Origin: an uncultured Anaerosporobacter sp.
Lineage (GTDB): Bacteria > Bacillota > Clostridia > Lachnospirales > Lachnospiraceae
Direction of reading: 5' to 3'
Assembly (NCBI GenBank): GCA_945787925.1
Contig: CALZJY010000120.1
Coordinates: forward strand, 1 to 6,501
Length of the DNA stretch: 6,501 nucleotides
The notes below the pieces were generated by a model. It had not been told where the DNA came from. It did no database searches and saw only the letters and a program-made list of their open reading frames with translations. Of the stretch, positions 1 to 6,288 are shown in pieces. Position numbers and translations under genes: made by a program. Position 1 is the first letter of the stretch; every line of letters begins with the position of its first letter.

Positions 1-254
1 AACTTGATAAAGATATTGAAGCAGTGAAAAAGACTTACAACTTAAAAGAAGGCAAAGGATGGGCAGACGTAGATTTCGGTAAAGTCATTGTAAAACAAGG
101 CGATGATATGAAAGAATTCCAAGCAGATCCAACGCCAACTCCAGCAGCAAGTGCTACGCCAGCTGCTACAGAGAAAGCAAGTGCTACGCCAGATGCTACA
201 GAGAAAGCAAAAGCAACACAAGCACCAACTGCAAGCCCAGAAACAAAAAAATAA
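1..254 (+). CDS. C-terminal end of an unrecognised protein with a repetitive Thr/Pro/Ala-rich tail (5' partial)
   Basis: The reading frame is open from base 3, so the 5' end lies outside the window and the GTG at 24 is probably an internal valine codon. Eighty-three residues are visible, ending at TAA 252-254. The first part (LDKDIEAVKKTYNLKEGKGW, then ADVDFGKVIVKQGDDMKEF) looks like the end of a folded, mixed-charge domain. From about codon 38 the protein becomes a low-complexity tail rich in Thr, Pro, Ala, Glu and Lys, opening with PTPTPAAS and holding two ASATPxATEK repeats. Tails of this composition are common at the ends of surface or secreted proteins of Clostridia, where they act as flexible spacers, so an extracytoplasmic location is plausible but inferred. 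No LPxTG motif or terminal membrane anchor is present; the protein ends in ETKK. I do not recognise the family. A strong terminator lies 12 bases downstream, so this is the last gene of its transcript. Confidence 0.85.
   Translation, partial: LDKDIEAVKKTYNLKEGKGWADVDFGKVIVKQGDDMKEFQADPTPTPAASATPAATEKASATPDATEKAKATQAPTASPETKK
147..206 (+). repeat. Two tandem 30-bp repeats encoding ASATPxATEK
   Basis: Unit 1 (147-176) and unit 2 (177-206) are direct head-to-tail copies that differ at a single base (c in one, a in the other, in GCCAGCT/GCCAGAT), changing Ala to Asp. A degenerate partial third unit (GCAAAAGCAACA) follows from 207. The unit is a multiple of three and stays in frame, so copy number can change by slippage or recombination without breaking the gene. 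The near identity suggests a recent duplication. Confidence 0.9.
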
Positions 255-266
255 GAGTGTGACTAC

Positions 267-304
267 AAAGAGCGTCCTCCCCAAAGGGAGAGACGTTCTT
301 TTTT
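267..304 (+). terminator. Rho-independent terminator of the first gene
   Basis: The left arm 267-281 (AAAGAGCGTCCTCCC) pairs with 286-301 (GGGAG, one bulged A at 291, then GACGTTCTTT), with one G-T wobble and a CAAA loop at 282-285. The stem is about 15 bp, G+C-rich near the loop, and runs into a T tract ending at 304. It sits 12 bases after the stop codon of the upstream gene. Confidence 0.93.
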
Positions 305-330
305 ATAGCATAGGAAATTGCGTTGCAATC
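299..330 (+). repeat. Copy 1 of a short dispersed intergenic repeat (GCATAGGAAATT type)
   Basis: Bases 299-322 match 6242-6265 at 22 of 24 positions (differences at 307 and 320). The first six bases are shared T tract, but the GCATAGGAAATT core (308-319) is not low-complexity. This copy lacks the CCTATGC partner arm that makes copy 2 a perfect palindrome. Instead it carries a small inverted repeat ATTGC-GTT-GCAAT (317-329). It begins inside the T tract of the upstream terminator. It may be a decayed or variant member of a dispersed palindromic family; with only two copies visible this is inference. Confidence 0.55.
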
Positions 331-371
331 CCCCCTCGAGTGGCAAAGCTCATTTTAACAAAAAATGACAA

Positions 372-401
372 AATAATACTATTCTAAAAGATAGTTTTAT
401 T
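372..401 (+). other. A+T-rich hairpin between the first gene and purL
   Basis: The arms 372-383 and 390-401 pair at 11 of 12 positions, including one wobble, with a T-T mismatch in the middle and a CTAAAA loop at 384-389. It lies about 35 bases upstream of the -35 region of purL. It is A+T-rich with no long T tract after it, so it could be a weak second terminator, an operator or a chance fold. The rest of 323-435 holds no gene and no recognisable purine riboswitch. Confidence 0.4.
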
Positions 402-435
402 AGAGATGCTTATAAAAATATTTATATATATTTAC

Positions 436-464
436 TTTATTTATAAAAGAATGTGTGTTACAAT
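436..464 (+). promoter_or_regulatory. Candidate sigma-A promoter of purL (extended -10)
   Basis: TACAAT at 459-464 differs from the consensus -10 at one base and is directly preceded by TGT, which fits an extended -10 (TGn). A poor -35, TTTATT at 436-441, is 17 bp upstream; the extended -10 would compensate for it. Transcription would start near 471, giving a leader of about 36 bases. A leader that short leaves no room for a purine riboswitch or attenuator, so control, if any, would be by a protein. Confidence 0.6.
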
Positions 465-495
465 GAGAACGTGTTAAAGAGACGGAAAGTAAAAT

Positions 496-500
496 GGAGG
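496..500 (+). promoter_or_regulatory. Ribosome binding site that fixes the purL start
   Basis: GGAGG at 496-500 lies 6 bases before ATG 507. The same frame is open further up to a GTG at 453, but that start overlaps the predicted -10 box, has no Shine-Dalgarno sequence and would add 18 residues (beginning MCYNENVLKRR) that are not expected in the family. Confidence 0.88.
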
Positions 501-506
501 TTTATT

Positions 507-3500
507 ATGAGTAACGTTAAGAGAATTTATGTTGAGAAAAAAACAGCATATGCGGTTCATGCAAAGGAACTAAAACACGAAATTAAAAGTTATTTAGGAA
601 TTAAGACTCTTGAAACAGTTCGAGTATTAATTCGTTATGATATAGAAAACGTAAGCGAGACTACATATAAGAAAGCGCTAGGTACTGTATTTTCAGAACC
701 ACCTGTAGACGTTTTATTTGAAGAAATATTTGAAAAAGCAGAAGGCGATTATGTATTTTCAGTAGAATTCTTACCAGGCCAATTCGATCAAAGAGCAGAT
801 TCTGCGGAACAATGTGTAAAATTATTAAACGAAACAGAAGCGCCAGTCATCCGTACTGCAACAACATATGTGCTTACAGGAAGTCTTACTGACGACGAGT
901 TCGAACGCATTAAGGCGTACTGCATCAACCCTGTAGATTCTAGAGAAACGGATGAAGTAAAGCCAGAGACATTAGTGACAGAATTTGAAGAACCAAAGGA
1001 TGTTGCAATCCTTGATGGTTTTGTAGACATGGATCAAGAAGCATTAACAGGCTTATTTGAATCTCTTAACCTTGCAATGACATTAAAGGATTTCGAACAT
1101 ATTCAAGCATATTTCAAAAATGAGGAACATAGAAACCCATCCATGACAGAAATCCGCGTATTAGATACGTACTGGTCTGATCACTGTAGACATACGACAT
1201 TCCAAACGGAATTAAAGAACGTAACGTTTGAAGATGGTTTCTTCAAAGCTCCAATGGAAAAAACATATGGTGATTATTTAGAAGCGAGAAAAGAATTATT
1301 CGCTGGTCGTGATGATAAATATGTTTGCTTAATGGACGTTGCTCTTATGGCAATGAGAAAGTTAAAAAAAGAAGGCAAGCTTGACGATATGGAAGAAAGC
1401 GATGAAATCAATGCATGTTCCATCGTTGTTCCAGTTGAAATCGATGGCAAAGAAGAAGAATGGTTAATCTTCTTTAAAAATGAAACTCACAACCATCCAA
1501 CAGAAATCGAACCATTCGGTGGTGCAGCGACTTGCCTTGGTGGTGCAATCCGTGATCCGTTGTCAGGCCGTGGGTATGTATACCAAGCAATGCGTGTAAC
1601 AGGAGCAGCAGATCCAACTGTTTCCTTAAAAGATACGTTAGAAGGTAAGCTTGCACAACGTAAGATTGTAACAGGAGCAGCAAAAGGATACTCAAGCTAT
1701 GGTAACCAAATCGGTCTTGCCACTGGTTTAGTAAGTGAAATCTATCATCCAAACTATGTAGCAAAACGTATGGAAATCGGTGCAGTTATGGGTGCGGCTC
1801 CAAGAAAGAACGTAATCCGTAAAAACTCTGATCCAGGCGATATGATCATCTTACTTGGCGGTAGAACAGGACGTGACGGTTGTGGTGGTGCAACTGGTTC
1901 TTCCAAAGTACACACAACAGAATCTATCGAAACTTGTGGTGCAGAAGTACAAAAAGGTAACGCACCAACAGAACGTAAGATCCAACGCCTATTCAGAAGA
2001 GCAGAAGTTAGCTCCATCATCAAAAAATGTAACGACTTTGGTGCAGGCGGTGTATCCGTTGCCATCGGTGAGTTAGCAGACGGCCTTCATGTATATCTTG
2101 ACCGCGTACCAAAGAAATACGCAGGTTTAGATGGTACAGAACTTGCAATCAGTGAATCTCAAGAACGTATGGCAGTCGTTGTAGATAAAAATGACGTAGA
2201 CAAAATGCTTGCATTTGCAGAAGAAGAAAACTTAGAAGCAGTTGTTGCAGCAGAAGTAACAGAAGAACCAAGACTTGTTCTTTTATGGAGAGGAAAAGAA
2301 ATCGTTAACATTTCTAGAGCATTCCTTGATACAAATGGTGCACATCAAGAAACAGATGTAATCGTAACAATGCCAGAAGAAAGCGAAAATTACATTACAA
2401 AAGAAGTTACTGTAGACGACATGAAGAGCAAATGGTTAGAGACATTAGCTGACTTAAACGTATGTTCTCAAAAAGGCTTAGTTGAAATGTTCGACTCCTC
2501 CATCGGTGCAGCCACAGTAACAATGCCTTATGGTGGTAAATATCAATTAACGCCAACACAAACAATGATCGCAAAACTTCCAGTATTAGAAGGAAACTGT
2601 GACACAGTAACAATGATGAGCTACGGCTTAGATCCATACTTATCAAGCTGGAGCCCATACCATGGTTCCGTATATGCAGTATTATCTTCTGTAGCGAAGA
2701 TCGTAGCAAGCGGTGGTGATTACAAACGCATCCGTTTCACATTCCAAGAATACTTCAAACGCTTAGGTAACGATCCTAAGAACTGGGGCGAGCCAATGGC
2801 AGCATTACTTGGTGCATATGAAGCGCAAATGCAATTCGGCCTTCCATCCATCGGTGGGAAAGATAGTATGTCTGGTACATTCAATGAAATCAGCGTACCA
2901 CCAACACTTTGCTCTTTCGCAGTAGATGTAGCAAAAGTAGGAGATATCGTAACTCCAGAACTTAAGAAAGCTGGTAACAAGTTAGTTCGTTTCAGCGTAG
3001 CAAAAGATGAATACGACTTACCAGTATTCGAACAAGTAAAAGCGCTATATGAACAAATCACAGCACTTGTAAACGATAAAGTACTTGTTGCAACTTACGC
3101 ATTAGGTGGTCATGGTGTGATCGAAGCCGTGTCTAAGATGGCATTTGGTAATAAGCTTGGCGTAACATTAGATAGCGGAATCGCAAAAGAAGAATTCTAC
3201 AAAGTGGCATACGGCGATATCATCGCAGAAGTTGCAGAAGAAGACCTTGCAAAAATCACAGCAGAGTATACAGTGATCGGTGAAGTGACAGAAGAAGCAA
3301 GCTTCGTATACGGTGATACTGTAATCACAATGGAAGAAGCATTAGCCGCTTGGAATACAACATTAGAAAAAGTATTCCCAACAAAATCTGATGTAGAACA
3401 AAAAGAAGTAAAAACAGATGTATTCAATACAAAAGAAATCTATATCTGTAAAAATAAAGTAGCAAGACCAAAAGTATTCATTCCAGTATTCCCAGGAACA

Positions 3501-4262
3501 AACTGTGAATATGATACGACAAGAGCATTTGAAGCAGCAGGCGCAGACGTGGAAACCGTGGTATTTAAGAATTTGACAGAAGCGAACATCAAAGAGAGCG
3601 TAGATGCTTATATCCGTGCAATCAATGAAGCTCAAATCCTTATGTTCCCAGGTGGATTCAGTGCTGGTGACGAGCCAGACGGTTCTGCAAAATTCATTGC
3701 CTCAGCATTCCGTAATGCAGGAATCAAAGAAGCGGTGCATGACTTATTATACAAACGCGATGGTCTAGCTCTTGGTATCTGTAATGGATTCCAGGCACTT
3801 ATTAAATTAGGATTAGTACCATACGGTGAAATTACAGAACAAAAAGAAGAATCTCCAACGCTTACAACAAACAGTATCGGACGTCATATTAGCAAATCCG
3901 TATATACAAAAGTAGTAAGTAACAAATCTCCTTGGTTACAACAAGCAGAGCTTGGCGGAGTGTATGCAATCCCTGCATCCCATGGAGAAGGTCGTTTCGT
4001 TGCTAGCGATGCAGTAATTAAGAAATTGATTGAAAACGGCCAAGTAGCAACTCAATATGTAGACGTAAATGGAGTTCCTACTATGGATGAAGATTTCAAT
4101 CCAAATGGTTCTTATTATGCGATCGAAGGTATCACGAGTCCAGATGGTAGAGTACTAGGTAAGATGGCTCACTCAGAACGTCGTGGTGATGGTGTTGCAT
4201 TAAATATCGTTGGTGACCAAAATCAACATATTTTTGAATCCGGTGTTGCATATTTTAAATAA
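507..4262 (+). CDS. purL: Phosphoribosylformylglycinamidine (FGAM) synthase, single-chain PurL with fused glutaminase
   Basis: Cytoplasmic enzyme of de novo purine synthesis that converts FGAR, glutamine and ATP to FGAM, glutamate and ADP. The 1251 residues fit the long single-chain form (E. coli PurL is about 1295), probably the clade II type common in Clostridia. Order: PurS-like N-terminal region (about 1-140); linker with DTYWSDHCRHTTF at 220-232; first PurM-like half with FKNETHNHPTEIEPFGG from 323, GGRTGRDGCGG at 451-461 and NDFGAGG at 509-515; second half with GGKDSM at 783-788; class I glutamine amidotransferase from about 988. The glutaminase motifs are intact: PGGFSAGDE from 1048, LGICNGFQ with nucleophile Cys1092, and AHSE with His1222 and Glu1224, which match the E. 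coli Cys-His-Glu triad by position. No frameshift or missing catalytic residue is seen. It has its own promoter and terminator and no pur neighbours in the window, so it appears to be a single-gene transcript rather than part of a pur operon. Confidence 0.98.
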   Translation: MSNVKRIYVEKKTAYAVHAKELKHEIKSYLGIKTLETVRVLIRYDIENVSETTYKKALGTVFSEPPVDVLFEEIFEKAEGDYVFSVEFLPGQFDQRADSAEQCVKLLNETEAPVIRTATTYVLTGSLTDDEFERIKAYCINPVDSRETDEVKPETLVTEFEEPKDVAILDGFVDMDQEALTGLFESLNLAMTLKDFEHIQAYFKNEEHRNPSMTEIRVLDTYWSDHCRHTTFQTELKNVTFEDGFFKAPMEKTYGDYLEARKELFAGRDDKYVCLMDVALMAMRKLKKEGKLDDMEESDEINACSIVVPVEIDGKEEEWLIFFKNETHNHPTEIEPFGGAATCLGGAIRDPLSGRGYVYQAMRVTGAADPTVSLKDTLEGKLAQRKIVTGAAKGYSSYGNQIGLATGLVSEIYHPNYVAKRMEIGAVMGAAPRKNVIRKNSDPGDMIILLGGRTGRDGCGGATGSSKVHTTESIETCGAEVQKGNAPTERKIQRLFRRAEVSSIIKKCNDFGAGGVSVAIGELADGLHVYLDRVPKKYAGLDGTELAISESQERMAVVVDKNDVDKMLAFAEEENLEAVVAAEVTEEPRLVLLWRGKEIVNISRAFLDTNGAHQETDVIVTMPEESENYITKEVTVDDMKSKWLETLADLNVCSQKGLVEMFDSSIGAATVTMPYGGKYQLTPTQTMIAKLPVLEGNCDTVTMMSYGLDPYLSSWSPYHGSVYAVLSSVAKIVASGGDYKRIRFTFQEYFKRLGNDPKNWGEPMAALLGAYEAQMQFGLPSIGGKDSMSGTFNEISVPPTLCSFAVDVAKVGDIVTPELKKAGNKLVRFSVAKDEYDLPVFEQVKALYEQITALVNDKVLVATYALGGHGVIEAVSKMAFGNKLGVTLDSGIAKEEFYKVAYGDIIAEVAEEDLAKITAEYTVIGEVTEEASFVYGDTVITMEEALAAWNTTLEKVFPTKSDVEQKEVKTDVFNTKEIYICKNKVARPKVFIPVFPGTNCEYDTTRAFEAAGADVETVVFKNLTEANIKESVDAYIRAINEAQILMFPGGFSAGDEPDGSAKFIASAFRNAGIKEAVHDLLYKRDGLALGICNGFQALIKLGLVPYGEITEQKEESPTLTTNSIGRHISKSVYTKVVSNKSPWLQQAELGGVYAIPASHGEGRFVASDAVIKKLIENGQVATQYVDVNGVPTMDEDFNPNGSYYAIEGITSPDGRVLGKMAHSERRGDGVALNIVGDQNQHIFESGVAYFK

Positions 4263-4273
4263 ATAGAAACATT

Positions 4274-4315
4274 AAGGGTATTCGTAGAAAATATTACGAA
4301 TGCCCTTGTTTTTTT
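4274..4315 (+). terminator. Rho-independent terminator of purL
   Basis: AAGGGTATTCGTA (4274-4286) pairs with TACGAATGCCCTT (4295-4307) over 13 bp with one G-T wobble and an 8-base loop, followed by a seven-T run at 4309-4315. It starts 12 bases after the purL stop. Confidence 0.95.
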
Positions 4316-4323
4316 GTTGAAAA

Positions 4324-4342
4324 ACATTGATAATAGTAATGT
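4324..4342. promoter_or_regulatory. Small inverted repeat upstream of the AraC-type gene
   Basis: ACATT (4324-4328) and AATGT (4338-4342) are inverted around a 9-base spacer, directly followed by the overlapping palindromes TGTACA and ACATGT. The spot lies between the purL terminator and the ribosome binding site of the regulator, where an autoregulatory operator could sit. No convincing -35/-10 pair is visible here (TTGAAA at 4317-4322 has no good -10 partner), so the promoter is either weak or activator-dependent. The arms are short and chance is a real alternative. Confidence 0.25.
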
Positions 4343-4368
4343 ACATGTGTGAAGCGAGGTGAAGTATT

Positions 4369-5229
4369 TTGTGTCAGTTTGATATTGCTACAGAGGATTT
4401 CAACCCTACGATTTTCTACTCTAGCAAAAAGAAAATGTTTACGGATTATCACTATCATGATCACGACCATCCAGAAATCACGTATATTTTGTCTGGAAAA
4501 GGAAAATATTATGTGAATGGAACAATTTATGAGGTGGAGGCTGGAGATGTGATTATTTGCAATCCAGGTGTGAAGCACCATAATATAGTGATTAATGAAA
4601 AAGAGCCTACAGTAGAAGTATTTATTGGATTTTCTGATTTTCAGTTTAAAAACATGCCGCCAAATTCAATTGTATTGCAAAATGGTGCGTGTATCATGCA
4701 TACGTCAGGGGAACTAAGGCAAGAGATTTCAAAACTTTGTTGGGAAATGGTTGAAGAACAAGAGGCCAATAAGGTTGGTAAATATTTTATGTTAAAATCA
4801 TTGTTGATGAAAATGCTATTACTAATCATGAGAGAGCTGCTAGAAGACGAAAGTGTGGAAAAGCAGAAAAGTTGTAATTTTGAATCTTATAACAAGAATT
4901 ATGTTGTGAAGAAGATTATTACATATTTGAACGAGAATTATGACAGTAAGATTTCACTTGATAAAATCGCCAAGAATATGTATCTTAGCCCTGTCTACAT
5001 CTCTAAGATTTTCAAAGAGGAGACGGGAGAATCACCAATCAATTATTTGATTAAGATTCGTTTAGAAAAGGCACGTGAAGTACTAGTCAGTGGGGATGGC
5101 GGCAGCATTAAGCAGATTGCGAATGCGGTCGGATATGACGACGTATATCATTTTTCTAAATTGTTTAAAAAATATTACGGAATTAGTCCATTGTATTATC
5201 GAAAATCAATGGAGCAGCAGAAGGGATAA
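4369..5229 (+). CDS. AraC-family transcription regulator with N-terminal cupin domain
   Basis: A 286-residue DNA-binding regulator of the cupin-plus-AraC architecture, usually an activator responding to a sugar or other small molecule. The start is TTG 4369: GAGGTG at 4356-4361 is well placed, and the GTG at 4371 is out of frame and stops at once. Residues about 25-110 form the cupin effector domain, with a His-rich strand YHYHDHDHPE (27-36), the turn SGKGKYYVNG (42-51), VEAGDVIICNPGVKHH (56-71) and a possible metal- or ligand-binding set of His28, His30, Glu36 and His70. Residues about 100-175 are a helical linker. Residues about 180-282 hold the two helix-turn-helix units: ISLDKIAKNMYLSPVYISK (195-213) and IKQIANAVGYDDVYHFSK (247-264), ending in the classic FKKYYGISPLYYRK (266-279). 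The protein is complete. It lies between two terminators and so has its own transcript or depends on read-through. The effector and targets cannot be read from the sequence; no sugar transporter or hydrolase is in the window. Confidence 0.95.
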   Translation: MCQFDIATEDFNPTIFYSSKKKMFTDYHYHDHDHPEITYILSGKGKYYVNGTIYEVEAGDVIICNPGVKHHNIVINEKEPTVEVFIGFSDFQFKNMPPNSIVLQNGACIMHTSGELRQEISKLCWEMVEEQEANKVGKYFMLKSLLMKMLLLIMRELLEDESVEKQKSCNFESYNKNYVVKKIITYLNENYDSKISLDKIAKNMYLSPVYISKIFKEETGESPINYLIKIRLEKAREVLVSGDGGSIKQIANAVGYDDVYHFSKLFKKYYGISPLYYRKSMEQQKG

Positions 5230-5231
5230 AG

Positions 5232-5277
5232 GAAAAAGGGAAGGAATCTACAACTATATGTGGGCCTTTCCTTTTTT
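5232..5277 (+). terminator. Rho-independent terminator of the AraC-type gene
   Basis: GAAAAAGGGAAGG (5232-5244) pairs with CCTTTCCTTTTTT (5265-5277) over about 13 bp with two G-T wobbles and a 20-base loop. The T tract forms part of the 3' arm. It begins 2 bases after the stop codon. Confidence 0.85.
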
Positions 5278-5305
5278 ACGTAGAAAAAATAGTAACAAAA
5301 ATAAA

Positions 5306-5349
5306 GAAATAATTTTGAAATAATTGTGAAATAATTTTGAAATAATCAT
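5306..5349 (+). repeat. Four tandem 11-bp repeats (GAAATAATTTT) upstream of the nitroreductase-like gene
   Basis: Units at 5306-5316 (GAAATAATTTT), 5317-5327 (GAAATAATTGT), 5328-5338 (GAAATAATTTT) and 5339-5349 (GAAATAATCAT) are head to tail without gaps. GAAATAAT is invariant in all four, and units 1 and 3 are identical. The period is close to one helical turn, so each unit shows the same face of the DNA. The array ends about 60 bases before ATG 5411, and its last two units overlap the likely -35 box. It could be an A-tract-type upstream element, a binding array for a regulator or a replication slippage product. Confidence 0.9.
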
Positions 5350-5365
5350 GATAGAATTTTATATA
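5337..5365 (+). promoter_or_regulatory. Candidate promoter of the nitroreductase-like gene
   Basis: TTGAAA (5337-5342) matches five of six -35 bases and is 17 bp from TATATA (5360-5365), a four-of-six -10. TAGAAT at 5352-5357 is an alternative -10 but has no well-spaced -35. The -35 hexamer straddles the junction of units 3 and 4 of the 11-bp array, so anything binding the array would affect this promoter. Confidence 0.5.
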
Positions 5366-5410
5366 GAAACTTATGCGTAATCAAAATTTGTGGAAGGATG
5401 TTTTGTAAGC

Positions 5411-6226
5411 ATGGAATATTATGATGCTATCAATTATCGCGGCTGGGTGAAGTCTTTTCACATGGAGGATGTTAGCGATGCGATAGAAGATAAGATTAAG
5501 CATTATGTAAATTATTTAAGAGGATTTTCAAAGTCGCTTGGAAATTGTTTTGAAATCGTTCGTACTGATGGGGCGGCTAGAAGGCATACAGGACTATTTT
5601 CAACTAAGGCGCCATACTACTTTTTAATATACATTACAGATTTGGAAGAACAGCTTTTAAATGCTGGGTATATGATGGGGCAACTTTCGTTGTATTTGTT
5701 GACGAAAGAGATTGGCTCTTGTTTGATTGGCCTAGAAAAAGTAAACGAGCGTGTACAGGGTGACGTTGTATATGCTTCGAAATCATTACAACAGACAAAA
5801 GTGTTCTCAGAACCTACCTGGGTGGTGGTAATGGGATTTGGAATGCCAGAACAAAAGATTAAGCAGACAAAGAAGAAACTACATCAAAAGATTTCAGATA
5901 AAAATTGTACGTATCGCAGCGAAGTGGATCCGAGAGTCCAGTCGATCATTAATGTAGGAGTCCATGCACCTTCAAGAATGTTGGTTCGTCCTTATCGTTA
6001 TGTAATCAACAAGAATCAGGCATTTATCTTTGCAAAAGGAGAATCCATGATGACCTCGGCTCAACGTATGTGTGTGCATCTTGATTGCGGCATTATGCTT
6101 GCATATTTAGGATTGAAGGCGGAAGAACTATGGATGACCATGCTTGTGAAGCGTTCAGAAAAACGAATACAGAAAGAGTGGAAGGGAATGAAGTACCTAG
6201 TGAGCATCTCTTTCCAAGATCAATAA
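5411..6226 (+). CDS. Nitroreductase-like flavoprotein (TM1586-type, two half domains)
   Basis: A 271-residue cytoplasmic protein resembling the nitroreductase superfamily, which binds FMN and uses NAD(P)H to reduce varied substrates; the true substrate is unknown. The N-terminus MEYYDAINYRGWVKSFH (1-17) resembles the usual opening in which an xxxAIxxRRSxRxF segment contacts the flavin, but Arg/Ser positions are replaced, so FMN binding may differ. The first half carries KAPYYFLIYI (66-75), GYMMGQLSLYLLTKEIGSCLIG (about 86-107) and EPTWVVVMGFGMPE (134-147), the core pattern of the family. A second half follows: INVGVHAPSRMLVRPYRYVI (180-199), recalling APSxxNxQPWxF, then a helix and MLVK (244-247). 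Length and two-half layout fit the putative TM nitroreductase family. ATG 5411 is chosen; GGAAGG at 5392-5397 is 13 bases away, which is long. GTG 5390 in the same frame has no ribosome binding site. No membrane segment or signal peptide is seen. Confidence 0.8.
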   Translation: MEYYDAINYRGWVKSFHMEDVSDAIEDKIKHYVNYLRGFSKSLGNCFEIVRTDGAARRHTGLFSTKAPYYFLIYITDLEEQLLNAGYMMGQLSLYLLTKEIGSCLIGLEKVNERVQGDVVYASKSLQQTKVFSEPTWVVVMGFGMPEQKIKQTKKKLHQKISDKNCTYRSEVDPRVQSIINVGVHAPSRMLVRPYRYVINKNQAFIFAKGESMMTSAQRMCVHLDCGIMLAYLGLKAEELWMTMLVKRSEKRIQKEWKGMKYLVSISFQDQ

Positions 6227-6241
6227 TAAAGAAAAGAGCCA

Positions 6242-6288
6242 TTTTTTATTGCATAGGAAATTACGAACAATGCCCTATGCAATAAAAA
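6242..6288. repeat. Copy 2 of the intergenic repeat: a 15-bp perfect inverted repeat
   Basis: TTTTTATTGCATAGG (6243-6257) and CCTATGCAATAAAAA (6274-6288) are perfect inverted copies around a 16-base centre (6258-6273). With one bulge at 6242 the stem gains two further pairs. Bases 6242-6265 match 299-322 at 22 of 24 positions. It starts 15 bases after the nitroreductase-like stop codon. There is no T tract after the 3' arm on either strand, so it is not a standard terminator, though the hairpin could still protect or define a transcript end. Its form suits a short non-coding palindromic repeat or a remnant of a miniature mobile element. Confidence 0.75.

Noticed and set aside
151..387. Second + strand reading frame over the repetitive tail of the first gene
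   Set aside because: It is a frame-shifted shadow of the repeat region (Gln/Lys-rich), runs through the terminator and has no ribosome binding site.
453..506. Upstream in-frame GTG start that would lengthen PurL by 18 residues
   Set aside because: It overlaps the predicted -10 box, has no ribosome binding site, and ATG 507 has an ideal GGAGG and a family-like N-terminus.
323..506. Possible purine riboswitch upstream of purL
   Set aside because: The conserved core of the purine aptamer is not visible and the predicted leader is only about 36 bases.
1754..2065. Minus-strand open frames within purL (this one and several of 76-113 codons)
   Set aside because: They lie wholly inside a strongly conserved gene, have no supporting ribosome binding sites and give no recognisable protein.
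5306..5349. The 11-bp repeats as a CRISPR array or replication origin iterons
   Set aside because: There are no spacers between units, the units are too short for CRISPR, and no replication gene or DnaA-box cluster is nearby.
6085..6285. A + strand frame overlapping the end of the nitroreductase-like gene
   Set aside because: It is out of frame with the supported gene, has no ribosome binding site and runs into the palindromic repeat.
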